64,000 nt of DNA from Paramacrobiotus metropolitanus (lineage: Eukaryota > Tardigrada > Eutardigrada > Parachela > Macrobiotidae): positions 496,001-560,000 of the forward strand of contig NW_026570307.1 of the NCBI RefSeq assembly GCF_019649055.1, read 5' to 3'. A program made the translations under genes and the position numbers. The notes under the pieces were generated by a model that ran no database searches, had not been told where the DNA came from, and was given only the letters and a program-made list of their open reading frames with translations. Each line of letters starts with the position of its first letter. The stretch's first letter is position 1. Shown one piece after another: positions 35,258-48,699 of the stretch.

Positions 35258-38200
35258 TCAGACTTCATCCCGAAATGTCTGACGCTCTCCTTTCTCCAGC
35301 AGAACCTCAAAGGCATTTCTCAAGAAGTAGCTGCCTAACAAACGGCGTTCATGGGTTGACCAGTGTTTGACAGGCCCGTGCAGATTACCACCTCGTTCAT
35401 TGGTCAACTTGTTCAAACCTATCAATAAAATTTGGAAGAAATTAGACGTATTTCACAAGATCTACTCGTATTAAATTTCCTTTATGCATAAATAAAAAAC
35501 CAAAACCCGTACATAACCTATTGTGCCGAAACTTTTAGAATCGAATAATTTTGCCTGCATTCTGACATCAGATTTTTACCTAACGCGGTAATACACCAAA
35601 TTCTTTTTTTAGAAATAAGCCAACGGGTTTTTCTTACCGAGAGCCTCAATCATCAATGCCTCCCGCGTCAACGCCTCCTTTTCAGATATGAACGGGAAGC
35701 AATTCAGCATAACGACGCCGTAGCTGTTGTTCCAAATTGAACGGATACGGCAGAGCTTTTCCGTATCCTACAACATTTAGCACGGTAAGTAACTATCACA
35801 AGAACAATAATCAAATTATTAATTTTCATGTGACTCACCAGTCTATTTCCGCGCTGGTCAATCTGCCTTTTAGCCAACCGCAGATGTTCTTTCGGCCGTT
35901 CCAAACTTTTCATTTTGCCAATGTAAAACACACCCCGCAAAAACAACCGGAAACACAGGTCCAAATTGGGCCGGCTGGACTCGGCCACCTGATACGGCAG
36001 ATTGCGCGTGATCTGCGGATCCAACAGTAAATAGTTCCCATACTGAAACACGCCCATCCGCCCGACACCACCCTCCCGGGGAAACGATTCCAAGAAAATA
36101 TGTTCCAATTCTCGCATGCGCTCCTTGTGATAACTCCCATGGATTACCGCTGACATTTCTTCACCAAACTCTTCCAGCGAGTACTTGGACAACGACACCG
36201 CCAGGTTCAGATCGGCGTCGCGCTTCAGAAGCACCAATTTTTTCATATAGGCAATGCGGGTGGACGAGTCCTGGATGGGCCCGGGTTGGAAGCCGTACTT
36301 TTTTAATTCTTGCCGCAATTCTTTGTCAGCGAGTTTACCCAATTCTACCAACTCATCCAGAGTGACGTCCGGCGAAGTGGGAGTATCCAGAGCGATATCC
36401 GGGAGGGAACGACGGGTGGGCTTCGGTTCGGGATGGATTATAGCTTCCGTTTGGATGCGCAAGTGTTCCGATGAGCGAGCCTGACGCGGCACTTGCGCGT
36501 CACCGGAAACGGACAGCTTTTCGACGGAAGCACAGATATCCTAAAAATGAATTTTATAATAACAAAGTAACAGCATACTCTAGCGGCCGGGAGGAATCAG
36601 AAATTGTACCTCGGCCGACGTCCAGAATCTTTGGTTAGGAGAGCGGAACGCAACACGGCGACGACGTCGAGAGAAGCCTTCGTCGTCACTATCGCTGCTG
36701 TCGGAACAAGTGTCCGGTAGCGATCGACTAAGGGAGCGCGAAGTGGAACCTAGAGAAACAAAACGTTGAATCTAGTAATGTTCTAACCCAAAAACAAAGT
36801 TGCGATCCACTAATAAAAGCCAAGGAAAATGAATTCAAATCCAGCCGGGATGCCGGCGCTTGCAGTTCGTTTTAAAGACACCAGCAAAAAGATAAGTCGC
36901 GCACAGTTATCAACTGAGTCTAAAACTAGTGAAAAATAATAAAGCCATGAGCTAAAAATGTTTAAAAATAACGCAGAACAAAAATTAAAGTAAAATATAT
37001 TCAAGAAAAATACTCTTACGGGATGAAGAGGATTTGCGCTGCATGTTGCGCGACCGCTGTTTACTGCGGCTGCGGGATGTCCCTTCCCGTGCCGCGTACA
37101 CTTCGTATTCTTCATCAGGAACCCTTGCGTACGGTAACGGAGAATCCAAGCATGAATGATATTCTGCTGCACTAGCTGAGCGATCCACAGCAGAAGGACG
37201 CCCTATTGGGACATAACGCATTTATTTACGAGAAAACGTCCAAAATGCATCTCGAAACAACCAAAAGTTAAACTTATAACAAAATTTCTCAGGACGTTGT
37301 TTCCTTACCGCGATTAATATGCTCCCGAAGCACGGCCAGCACGTTGGGACGCATATACTGGGCATATCCCATGGCCGTCAAACCATCGCTTGACTTGAGA
37401 TACATGTCACCGTCATAACTGAGAAGAACGCGCAAATTGGCGGCCTGATCGTGCAAACACGCATAATGGACCGGCGTGAAATTCCGTGATAACGTCCTGG
37501 AAAAGGTATTAATCAATACTCCTTCAATTTCCATTAAACTGCGCAATATAACCTAACTGCTACAATAAACGAAAAAAAAAACAAGATGAAAACGAAAAAA
37601 TAGTGCATTAATCTGAGAATTTCCAACAAGCACAGCTCTGTCTCGTTTTTCAAAAATTTGGATATCTAACTTAATGGGTGATCTAACTTATCGATCACCC
37701 ATTACAGTAAACTGATTAATACAAATTTGGTGAAACATATATATCAAAACAAAAAAGTCAGCATGGAGAACAATAAGTACCACAACTCACTCGGAAAATA
37801 AACAATTCGCACAAACTGCTGACTTACCGGATGTTTGGATTCGCGCCTCGGCTCAACAACAGTTCAACGAGAACATGCGCGTTATCCTGTTTAGCTGCGA
37901 TGTGTAGAGCTGTTTCCCCGTCAGCAGACTGGCTGTTCGGATTGAAACCCCGGCGCAACAAGGAATCCAATTCCCTATTAACGAGGCAAGCCAACATGTT
38001 CAAAATTAATGTTATTTTAAGAGCGAAAAATTTAGGTTAGTGAGTCACCATCTGCAGTTTCACAACCTTCACTCAGAGGATGTCATTCACAATTCCATGT
38101 AAAATGCACAAAATATTAAAGTGTACCAATTACCAAAATCTAAGGTTTGCATAAAACAAAATAATCAGATTATGTTACACTAGGGAAAATGGAAAACCCT

Positions 38201-39352
38201 GCAGGAGACCAGATCAAAGTCCAACAGCAGTTCGGTGCTTTCGAAAGGCTGTTTCGTGATTCTGCATAAATAGTCCTGTGTGCAAATACGGCATATTTTA
38301 TTATGCAACTTTCGTTTTCTCACGTTCGTATTTGAGTTTAGTGATAGCGCTGTCATCCGGCTCAAACAGCGAGGAGCCTATTAAAATTTGTCATTGCCAA
38401 AGGAAAATTTCATGATAAATTTTTGTTAAACAAATTGAGTTATCGCCGCATACTGCAAACGACCAGAGCGGCAAAGAAGACAGACAGGTGCCACAGCATA
38501 TTGCGCGCCTCATTCAATAATTTTCTATGGTAAATATTTTATTCTGATAGCAGCCGATCGCGATCTCTAAAGCTGGCCGTGAGACAAAGGAACAAGTGTG
38601 TGAATAATCGATTTGCCATCACCAGCCATCTGCTCGGACGCTGGTCAGGCACGCAGCGCCTTTTCAGCCGGCGATGAGTCACCTGCTGCCTGGACAGGAC
38701 TACATCCACGTGACCCGCTTGTGCAATGCACAACAGATCATCGGACAGATGTTCGCGATAGTGCTGATTTTAGCCTGATTGTATTCCTAACAACTGGCTT
38801 TTATTTTGCTATTTTTTGTTTTTCACGAATCAGCCTGTTCCATCTTTCAATAACTATGACACTCGTATAAAATCGAAATAATAAACACCTTTTATCGAAA
38901 ATTCTGAACTGTTTGCCGCTGCCACAGATAATTTAGAAATATTGACAATAAAAATTAAATACACTGCTTAAATAAAAATCCATGCTAGTTGCAACTTGCA
39001 CCGAAATCGATGAAACGAAATTTAATTATATTTTTCATTTGTGACACTAAATTGCTTATAAAAATTAATGGCTTCGAAACTGAAAATAGGCGTCGATATT
39101 CAAATATTAATCATTATGATTAAACAATTAAATTTCGAAGGTTCAAAACTATCTAAACAAATCAACCTTCGTAAATACAAATTTCGAATCATTTCCTTGG
39201 AAATTACAATAGGAATTAAAACTGCACTTAGGTCTTAAGTCTTACCGTTCATCGTAGTTCTTGACAGCATTAATAAGCTGACCAGATTCGCGTTCTGACT
39301 TGCTCAGTGGAGAACCAAGTTGTGGCAGCTGGGGATAAAGGGAGGAAGGCAT
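35258..39352 (-). CDS. ANKLE1: ANKLE1: ankyrin-repeat, LEM-domain, GIY-YIG structure-specific endonuclease
   Basis: Nuclease family that cuts branched DNA and resolves chromatin bridges near the end of cell division (known for C. elegans LEM-3 and human ANKLE1). Eight minus-strand exons close to 585 residues (human about 615): 39352-39246, 37974-37828, 37496-37309, 37202-37020, 36749-36610, 36540-35839, 35767-35638, 35418-35258. Order: three ankyrin repeats, residues about 20-145 (DGETALHIAAKQDN, NFTPVHYACLHDQ, DGLTAMGYAQYM); an Arg/Ser-rich linker; LEM domain about 316-357 (LDELVELGKLADKELRQEL); GIY-YIG nuclease from about 424 (NYLLLDPQITRNLP, FYIGKM, REALMIEALG, LTNERGG). The Tyr, Arg, Glu and Asn motifs expected in the active site are present, so it looks active. 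Exons 7 and 8 contain the C-terminal block ending LLEKGERQTFRDEV, which matches the family end. Confidence 0.92.
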
Positions 39353-40432
39353 GGCAGGATAACTTACGGTACAGCCTGGCATGCCAGATCCCGAATATTA
39401 AAAAAAAACTGACCCACTATTCAAGGCTGCAAACACGGCAAGAATTAACGCGACAGCCCACTGAGAAACTGAACGGTTTAAAATTGCACTTTAAAAAAAT
39501 TACGATAACTATTTGGGGACAATTCAAAAATGAGTAAAAAATTATATGAAAAAATGGCGCGAAAGTCCCGAACAATGAATAAGTGAAGTTAGTGAACATC
39601 CGGAACGATAAAGAAGAAAAAGTGACCGCCAGCGGCGGATCTCAAAAGCGGAATGACTTCCAGACCGTGTTCGTTCGTGTCACTTCGCTGCGGTCCGGCT
39701 TCAGTTGACTTCTTCGGCAGCACCGCATGTTATCAAGATCAAACTTTTCATCTCTCTGCTTCCTAATTCCCGTCAACCTGTCTGGTAAAGGGAGCCACAT
39801 ATGAGGTGTACGTACACGCTGTCATATCTCCGCCCTTAATCCAATTTTACCGAATCACGTTTAGCGCTTCACGATTTCACGGCTGGATCTTTTGTGCTAA
39901 TATGTACGATGCTGATACAATATTAATGTTTTGTCAATTTACAACTTTGAATTAATCGTAAGTAACACTTTTATATCTCCATCTGCAAAATTTACTTTTA
40001 CTGCAAGTTTACCTTATGACCATAATACCATAATATTAATATCTCATTGATAATATTTTGCAATTGTGTTTACAGCAATACTGTAATTCTGTCTTTGTCA
40101 ATCGTATACTGCTGCAATATCTGTTGGTTGTTCGCGGTGTGTTATTAAATTTCCTGTACAGAGTAGTATCTACCTTGTCTTCCTGTTGTTCTTACAATTA
40201 GTCGGGAGTCTTAAACATCGCTTGGATCTTGGGATAAAACAGTTTTTTTTCTTAACAAAAAAAATTAAATTGAAAGAACCGGAATGTAACAATATTAATT
40301 TTCGAAAAAACTTTCAAATTTTACCAAATGAAACCGAAATCCGGACTGGTAATAACGTCAACAAAAGGAAATAACAACTCTGCATGCCAATCAAAAAAAT
40401 AAAATCTGTTCATACGACCATAAACTGTTGTA
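39353..40432. other. intergenic spacer
   Basis: Between ACADM (upstream on the minus strand) and ANKLE1. It holds the ACADM 3' UTR and the ANKLE1 promoter. AT-rich with a GC-richer patch around 39600-39840. Open frames here lack domains. Confidence 0.5.
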
Positions 40433-43400
40433 TTATCCCTGTAAAGTACGCTTAATCAATTCTCTCGAAATAATTAATCTTTGTATCTGGCTGGTCCCTT
40501 CGTAAATCTACAACAAAAAAATCATTAAAGTGCACTGGTTTTGAGAGTTTACTGATTCGACAGCGTACCTGAAATATTTTAGCGTCCCGCATCAATTTCT
40601 CCACTGGATATTCGCTGTTAAATCCATTACCACCAAAAATCTATTCATGAAAAACTAATAAATACACACCAAAAATCAAGTGTCCCCAAGCTGTTTCATA
40701 TGTAAAATAGACCAAAGTAATTATTATACTGTAAAATAGAGCAACCCACACACATCAAAGATATTTCCAGCACAAAACAAAGCTCTCGGACAAAACTAAA
40801 TTTTTAGCGCTCGCAGTTCAAAAGATGGAAGAAAAGTCGTTCGCAAAACGCACCTGAACAGCGTTCGCGGCAACTTCGTTGGCGACATCGCCAGCGTAGC
40901 ATTTTGCCATACTGGCATAAAAGGTATTACTCCGGCCCTCGTCCACTTCCCATGCCGCTCTGTATGTTGCTAAACGGGCATTCTGCACTCCGATAGCCAT
41001 ATCCGCCAACATATTGCCCACGCTTTGATGCTGTAAGTGTAAACCAGGAGTGCGTTTAGTTTTCGCACTTTGACACTGACAATGAAGTTATTGAACCAGT
41101 AAGTCTTACTTCGAAAAGAAATTTGCCAAAAGTCTTGCGTTCCATACTGTATTTGACAGCCTCATCCATGGCGCGCTGCGCCAAGCCCACCGAGCACGCT
41201 CCCACTACCGGCCGCGTCTGATCTGTTAAACAATTCCCATGTAATTATTTTGTAAAATAAACATAATTCCTTGACAATTCTATTTGTTATCATTACTTAC
41301 GTCACCAAAATCTATACATGTATACTCAAGTACTTACTGTAACTTGAACTAATTAAGGCGCAAATAAATACTAAGTATTAGTACTTATTAGAATAAATAT
41401 CAAGTATTACTGTAATTCTAAGTATTAAATCGATTTAAGCAGATCCTGGGGGCCGCTGCACGAAATGCCCGCTCACCGAAAGCTCCCATGGCAATTTTAA
41501 ATCCGCCGCCTTCGCCACCGACAACATTCTGTTCAGATAAAATCACAGAAATTAAGTCAGTTTTTGGCGGAAACCATACTTTTTTGACAAAAAAATCCTT
41601 TGCATAATACCTTAATACAGAATACCTTAACAGGCAAGTGTCAGAAAATAAGAGAACGTTACTATCATATACCACCATATATGCACAATGCAGTTATGCG
41701 TAGTGAATGCAACCACGTCTTGTGCGAAAACAGTCTATTTTGTTAGTAAGCTGTATTTTTCTCAATTTAAGTGCATTTACTTTGTGCAACTATTATAATT
41801 TCAAGATCTGCAATTTTTTTACACGTAAAATAAAAAATAGATGTTTTACAACAAATTTGCGCGGTATCTAGTATGATGCATATTGTTTACAGATAATAGG
41901 CAGGATGGTACGTATAATGTTTTTTTTTTACCTCTTTCGGTATCACAACATCCTCGAATGTGATGCCGCGCGTGTCCGAGGCACGTTGACCTATCGTACA
42001 GGTACAAATACGTTAGTGGATGAACTTCCATAACTTACGATTAATCAGGAAAACTGCGCAAAGCATAAAGCAATTACACGAATACTGTACAACGACTGTT
42101 GCTTACCCATATTCCATTCCTACAACAAGATTTGCAAAATGCAACGGTTAAGTTTTCTTCATGATCAGCTCGCAGAATGAAAGCTGTAAACTGCGTGAAC
42201 GCACCTTCCGTCCCACCGTAACTCCCGGACTGTTTGCTTCCACAATGAAACCAGTAAATGCCTTATTCGTGGGTGTTTTAGAATCGTCCGATGTCCGTGC
42301 CAAAACAAAGAACCAATCGGCTTTTCCGGCTGTAACATACACAACATTCTCAACAACGTTTATGGTGAATGAATTAACTACTCATTCCGAAGCATCGTAC
42401 AACTGCGTGATAATCATGATGTTTCATGAAGTAGCATCGTGTTTTAAAATCAAATCTTACTGCGGTTACCGAAAAGACTTACTGTGACTTACAGTTAGTG
42501 ATCCACATTTTTTGTCCATTTAAAACGTAAGAACCATCCTTGTTTTTAGTGGCCTTTGTTTTCAAACCAGCCACATCAGAGCCGGCTTGTGGTTCCGTCA
42601 CAGCGTATGCGCATATCACCGGTTTGTCTCCGGTACTCCTTGTCATGCTGCTGAGGTACTTCTTCTTTTGCTCGTGCGTACCAGCCAGAATTATTGGTGC
42701 TTGCTATAAAATTGAGTTGGTAATTCTGCAACTACATGAAACTTGAAAATCCAGACGAGTTACGTGATACGAGGCTTATGAGCCATTATTTGTAAAAAAT
42801 CCACGTAAAAACACGTAATTTCGGTAGAGCACATTTCTGACCGCGGAATGCGCATTACAGAACCAAAGTTCCAGAGCCACTTATTTCGAAAGATTCCAAA
42901 AAAATGTATTACACTTTCCAACGCGCCGACTACGTACGTTGAAAAACACTTTGAATACTCCGTAACCAACAGAAACTGTCATTTATACGTTTAAAAACCG
43001 CATAAATACATTTGTAATCATGAAACAACATAAATATTTTTCGTAAATAACTTTATACAGAACAATACAAATTATGGAAGTCTTACCCCAAGGCCATTGT
43101 TGGCAATGGCCGATGTCATGCCGGTGCAGCCCCATGCCAGCTCTTCGATTATAACGCACGCATCCATACTTCCCAATCCAGCGCCTCTGCAATAACGCAA
43201 ATTTAGCATATCCAGGCAATTACGTCGTACTGTAGTTGCAAGGGACTGAAAGTTAATGGAATATCTGCACTAAATACCCGTATTCCTGGGGAACATGCAA
43301 ATTCATCAAGCCCAGACCAAACGCTTTCGTGATAATATCCCAAGGATACTATACAAACGGAAAAATCGTGCACAAACGGTGTAAGCTTACTTCCGGCAAC

Positions 43401-45007
43401 TTTTTTCGTGTACAGTAGTTCAAATCTAAAACTGCTTCAATTTAAACCACTTTGGAGTTACTGATGCAACACAGCGAACGATTTCAAAAAAGCGTCAATT
43501 AGCAAAATCCACAACTTTGAAAAAAAAACAAAATACGATTTCAATCAACTAATGCGGGAATCGGAAATAAGCCGGCTGAGCCTCGGATAAGCACAAGCCA
43601 TTAAAGAATGGTCAAGAGGTACGGCTGAAGTCCATGATTATTAACGTGAAAATTACTACGGCGCAATTTATTGTAAGTATCTTCCTCTTCGTACTTCACC
43701 AGTTTTATCGCATTCTGCAGCTCTGGGAGCGATTTCTTCGCGCGCAAATTTCCGTACAACTTCCTGAAATTACAAAATTAACCACTTAGTAATCCGCAGC
43801 AATCCAAAGAGAGCAGAAACAAACAACAGAGTTCCTGCAACTTGCAGCATGTAACTTTATAACATCAAATACGCAAACCAACGCATAGACATGAATTTAT
43901 TTTTAACTTATACAAAGCAGATGCTGTTAACACTAAAACTTAAAATACCCAATTAGAACAAGGACTGCAAAAAAACGTATATAAATAGACTATATCATTG
44001 TATTAATTGTAGATGCATTTATTTGGTCCAAAATTTTTGGAAATTGTTTGTGTTAAATTATCAATGTGTAAATTAGGTAAGCACAAGTTACAATCACGAA
44101 ACTGAAAAAAAAGGATAATCTGGAAATCTACCAAAGCGAACCGAGCAAGGTTTCCTATTTTAAGAGTAAAATATACATACAGTAACATTCATAATTAATT
44201 GTCGTCTTACTCTTACCTGGTAGGATTTCTGCTCATCCGTCAACTCTATGATAATTCAAATACAATGCCGTAATCAGCGCTGATCAATGGGATACTGTAT
44301 TTCGAGTTCGCAGCGACGTACCGAAACTGATACCAGCGACCGTTTGGGGTCTGGCATGTGTCCGTGGCTGGGGAACAGCAGCAAAGGCTCGGCTGCTTTG
44401 CGAATACAGGCGCGCAAAGGAGGAGAGGCCCTGTACAATTTAGGTAGTAATTCATCGTGGTGATTTCGCTACTGTACGGAGTCCAGCACACAACTCAACC
44501 GTTCCACAAACACAAAACATGCGTGCACAGTAGTTACAGTATGCGCCAGTAGCACCAAACTATATTTGAGACGTGAACGCAAACGAAAAAAGCAAAACCG
44601 CAAAAGCTATCAGCTACCACGAGTTCAACGACAAAGTTTCCGATGACGTTAACTACCGTACCCGACTTACCTGACGACAATACATCCCGAATAGCTGTTT
44701 TCCGGAGCACCGTTGAAAAGAAGAAGGAACCAGACAAACTTCGGAACTGCTTTTGGCAGCTTAGTAGTGTCTTCGCTTTTGCAGCTAGGGATGAATGTCA
44801 AGTGGCAATCAGAATCAACAAGGTTACAAGTTCTATTAATTTTCATACCGTCAGCTGTTGAATACAGCTGATAAGGGATTTGCTAACCACCCTGGACGGC
44901 GCATTACTTCTATTTGGTTATCATTCTGGCAGTTGGCATCCTTTTACAGATTTTAGTAGTTTTAATACAAATTTGAGTATCGATCACTGACTTACCGAAG
45001 GTTCCAT
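40433..45007 (-). CDS. ACADM: mitochondrial medium-chain acyl-CoA dehydrogenase
   Basis: FAD enzyme of fatty-acid beta-oxidation: forms the 2,3-double bond of medium-chain acyl-CoA and passes electrons to ETF in the mitochondrial matrix. Fifteen exons close to 417 residues (human 421): 45007-44996, 44746-44671, 44245-44217, 43763-43695, 43348-43278, 43186-43087, 42703-42493, 42329-42205, 42119-42107, 41990-41932, 41528-41477, 41222-41110, 41030-40854, 40640-40569, 40507-40433. The N-terminus [20 protein letters not shown] suits a mitochondrial presequence. Family blocks include [63 protein letters not shown] and QRAAWEVD-like [10 protein letters not shown]. The catalytic base Glu is in [10 protein letters not shown]. 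Exon 1 is only 12 nt of coding sequence (MEPS) and exon 9 is 13 nt (EWNMG with its neighbour). Both are needed to keep frame and match the family. Confidence 0.93.
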
Positions 45008-46430
45008 TTTACAGTAAAAAAAAGTTGCAGCAAACTTCAAAATCAATAAGTTATAAGCAGATCAATAATTCAGCTCAATTTTAAGCGATAAATAAGAATA
45101 ACTAGCGCGTGCATCGTTATGGTACGGTTTATACGGCCGGAAGCGCCCTACATGTTCGATCAAAGGAGCAAATTTTTTTTATGCTCTGCAAGATTATTCG
45201 AAGGTAGCTATACTAAACTATAAAAAGATACCATGGAAATTCCGATACTAACTCGTTCCGGAACTTAAGGCTAATTTACTACCATCAAGCCCAGCACACT
45301 AGCAGCGTAGGTACATCAGATAGTAGTTCAGAAACAGCCTGTAAAATGCCACCCTTTATGATTTTGACCAGTTAAGCGGCCCCAGTGAATCATTGGAGTG
45401 TACCGTAAAATCTGCATCTTCGCCGTATTTCGATCCCTGTTCATCTTGCACTGCCTGATTAATCAGACACCATTGTTATTGTTTATTTTCAACCTTCGCA
45501 GGCAACTACAATAATTACAATAGCATTTAGTTATTTAACGATGTTTATAGTGCTGTAGTAGTGTAGTAATAAGTTTACAGTAGGCCCTCTCGGTGCGCAC
45601 TTAAGGTGCTCTGTAACTTAAAAATTGCGTTTTCAGCTTTTAGTTTGTTGCTGCGTGCAAAGTTACGAATATTCTGTATCTTAAAGGAACACAGACAGTT
45701 CCGTTAACTTAAGAAATACTCTAAAATTTGAATCGGTTGGCTGGTTGGTTGAAAGTTTAAACCGAAATCGCACGCTGCTGTTACCTTGAACAGTAGTAAA
45801 TATGCCTACTGAATTCAGTGGATTTTGAGCGATTCTGTGAAAACTTTCGTTATGATTGTCGAAAATTATTGTCGCATCTGCTTCATTTGTAACACGAAAA
45901 CTTATAAATGATAGGGATTAGGGACACAGCTGCTGTGATAATAATACTAATCAAAACCTGCCATCAACACCGATATAAACGAAATGAACCTTCGGTGGCT
46001 ATTAATTCTAAAATTAATATCAAATTTAAAGCAATTTATTGAATTGGGATGAAGAACGGCAAGCGCTGCATATTAGGTGTGACGCATAGATTAGAAGCCG
46101 CCTGTTTTAGGCACAGCCTTATAGCAGTTTAATTTTCAAAGGCAAGGCCGAATCAGTATCGCATACATTTGCGCCGGTGCAGCCCGGTTGATGCTTATAC
46201 CGTTCGTGATAGGGCTGTGCCTCTGTACGATGAGTGCAATACTTTAGAAAATCAGTGTGGAAAGATCGGGAGTTTGGTACCAGTTTAAAAAGCCATGACA
46301 CTAGTGATTCCATCGTATCAAAAACCGATAAGTAAGCACTGGAGGCAAAAATACGAAGAGTCAGACATCTTTCTCTGTTGGCTGGTATACGGCCAGTGCA
46401 GCGCACCATGGTGCATAAGCTATGATTCAT
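45008..46430. other. intergenic spacer
   Basis: Holds the ACADM 5' UTR and promoter. I see no coding exon or strong repeat in this stretch. Confidence 0.45.
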
Positions 46431-46800
46431 AGAGATAAGAACGGGTATGTTAAAAAACGGAGCTCTGCAGCGCGATATCTCGAATACGTGCGGTATAGTT
46501 GTTTTGACCATTCAGAGCATACATGTATTGGGATGTCCCAAATTTCCTTTCCAACTGTCGTTGAGACTTTGGATTCAGTGTCGAGATAGCCCGTATGACC
46601 TTGGCGATAAGGGAGTTGGTGCGCACTTTGTGTAGGCACTGATTTCGAGGGCGCTTTACAGGCGAACACAATTGGGCCCTTCACTCTCGGGCCCATATTG
46701 TTCCAAAACCTTGTTCATCGTAGTAAGAGAAATAACGATTCCTTTGCTCATCAGTCGCTCGGCGATTTTTTTGTTGTTTTTACAAATTGTTTATAGCGCC
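46430..46800 (-). mobile_element. decayed Tc1/mariner-like transposase N-terminal fragment
   Basis: Minus-strand pieces in different frames resemble, in order, the paired helix-turn-helix DNA-binding region of Tc1/mariner transposases: KKIAERLMSKGIVISLTTMNKVLEQYG (first helix-turn-helix, here cut to its core KKIAERLMSKGIVISL), then KVRTNSLIAKVIRAISTLNP and SQRQLERKFGTSQ (second). At least two frameshifts separate them. The catalytic DDE part is not recognisable and no terminal inverted repeats were found, so it is an old inactive remnant. A chance match is possible. Confidence 0.45.
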
Positions 46801-47912
46801 AGCACACGGCACCTTGGTCTCAAATTAGTTTTTTTGTTCCATGTTTACCGCTCGAAGTCAAGAAATCAATCTGATCAGTTAGGCACACTTTATTCAACAA
46901 GGTTACATAGCAAACAGATAAAAAGGACAGAAAGGAAAATTATCGGGAATTTCTTCCCTTGCTGGAAGCATATTGCGAAATCATCCTCTGTAGATAAGCT
47001 CCGGATCGTAATGACACACGTTACCAGTCGTTTCTACTGCGCATAATGCACAAAAAACCTACATAGGCGTTGGAGGATACCCGAATGTCTGAATCTGAGC
47101 AATGAGGGCGAACTGGCCGCGGATCGATCGCGCAGGACTGCCCCGTACTTCATACAACGAATGGGCACCGGCACGGCAGCCCTTGATTTGGTAGATAAGT
47201 AGATAAGCAGTTAAATTGAGTAAAAAGGTAGATAAGTAGTTGGATATTTTGGTAGAAAATTTGAACGTGGCATGCACGATCAGCAAGCCACTGGCTGTAT
47301 TTTATTTCCGGTGGCGAGGCTCAGTCAGTAATCATTCCGCAAAAGAAGAGTAGCACTGTAGCTACATAGGCATACTTGTGTTAGGTACTCCTCTGGATTC
47401 TGAACAGATGTTCGTGAACAGTGATGTACCGGCAAGGGAATCAGACTTCAGCTAGGTGAAAATCTTCGGCACCGTAGTTTTTGCTCTGTAAATCCTCTTC
47501 GCCCAAAGAAATACTCGTACAGTCGTATTGATTGATTTTCATTTGCCGGTATTCAAAAGCTGTTGTTGTTATCTTTTGAATACGCCTACCGTAGGTGTTC
47601 AGTGCAAATTATGTGCCCGAAGAAAACAAAACATTTCTGTGATGGTATCGTATTAGACTTTATTCACCGACTGGTCATTGCATAAAATGCAAAACTGTAC
47701 AAGTACGGCCACCGTATAACTCGGTGAATTGATCCGGATGTCAACCAATTGTGTCGACATCTATCGTGGATTTCCATGAAATCAAAATGAAGTTATAAAA
47801 GCACGCAATTAATCACATGCAATGTACCCGTAGAAATCAACACAGACTAGACAAAGGAATCTTTGACAGCTCCACCAAATGTTCCGTCATGGAACTGTAC
47901 CGGTGCACAAGT
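46801..47912. other. intergenic spacer
   Basis: No firm exon. A short repeated motif GTAGATAAG occurs four times between 47190 and 47245. Plus- and minus-strand open frames here (46672-47046, 47059-47286) show no known domain. Confidence 0.4.
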
Positions 47913-48586
47913 TTAGATGTGGTTGAAGAATGCTTCGACCAGTAACTCGGGGAGATGGAGTTCATTAGCGATATCTTTAGCTTTCTCTCCCTTCGACTTC
48001 TTCTCCCTGATTTGTTCTTTCTGCTTATTGTCCAGACTCTGGAAGAAAAGGTCACCACCATTACGACTTGCCCTTTAGTGTGAATCAGCGATTCAGAATC
48101 AGGGGCAATCTGTTCGCTGCAGTCTCACTGTGATACTTCATGTACTAAGTGTTAATATGATCGGCAAACGTATTAAGATTTCACTTTTAATGCTTACCTT
48201 TGGGGTGCCTTTGCCGCCGCCGCCGCTTGGTCTGCCCGCTTCGGCTCCAGCGAACTGTAATGTAATAAGGAGTATTAAATAGCTGACCGTCTGTTCCCTT
48301 TTGAATGTTTGACATATGAAGAAAGGAAAACAACCACCCATGTTTATTAACATTTGTATTCTTTATAAATTTTATATTGCGCTTTCACTTTACTGGACTT
48401 TTTTGTAACGAGACTTTATCGCTTAATATTAATTTATTATTATCAAACGGCTTTTGAACAAAACTTATTTAGAACTAAGACAAGCAAATTTAAAGGCCAG
48501 TTTATTGAAAGTTTGGATTGCCAATTTAAACTCACCACAAGAGCCAGGACGACGACGAGGAGAAGGAAATACTTCATCAGGTGCAT
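47913..48586 (-). CDS. small secreted peptide, 77 residues
   Basis: Three short exons fit in phase 0: 48586-48536, 48254-48198 and 48038-47913. Exon 1 is a textbook signal peptide (MHLMKYFLLLVVVLALV). Exon 2 encodes FAGAEAGRPSGGGGKGTPK, with likely cleavage in or after the Ala-rich part. Exon 3 encodes a charged helix (SLDNKQKEQIREKKSKGEKA) followed by a hydrophobic end DIANELHLPELLVEAFFNHI. The exon 3 acceptor is CCTTTTCTTCCAG, which alone gives an open frame. There are no Cys residues, so it is not a disulfide-rich toxin or defensin. The mature peptide of about 55 residues is amphipathic and could be antimicrobial, hormonal or structural; the family is unknown. A TATA box lies 105 bases upstream of the ATG. 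Confidence 0.7.
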
Positions 48587-48691
48587 GGTTGCGTTGCGGT
48601 AGAGCTGGTAAATTGCAATTTGAAAACGAACTGAAAATGTTTAGAAACCGAATGAAAGTGATTGACGATTTTTGCAGCGGTCGTTGCTCGG

Positions 48692-48699
48692 TTTATATA
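48692..48699 (-). promoter_or_regulatory. TATA box of the small secreted peptide gene
   Basis: On the minus strand the sequence reads GTATATAAAC. It is the strongest core-promoter match in the window and its position suits a start site near 48665. Confidence 0.65.

Noticed and set aside
44246-44491. 81-codon minus-strand frame ending GIVFEL next to ACADM exon 3
   Set aside because: The end looks like the family's FELTDEQ block, but no splice joins it. The exon at 44746-44671 gives the correct phase and a fitting mitochondrial presequence.
46672-47046. 124-codon plus-strand frame
   Set aside because: No domain, and it overlaps the minus-strand transposase remnant; likely antisense chance frame.
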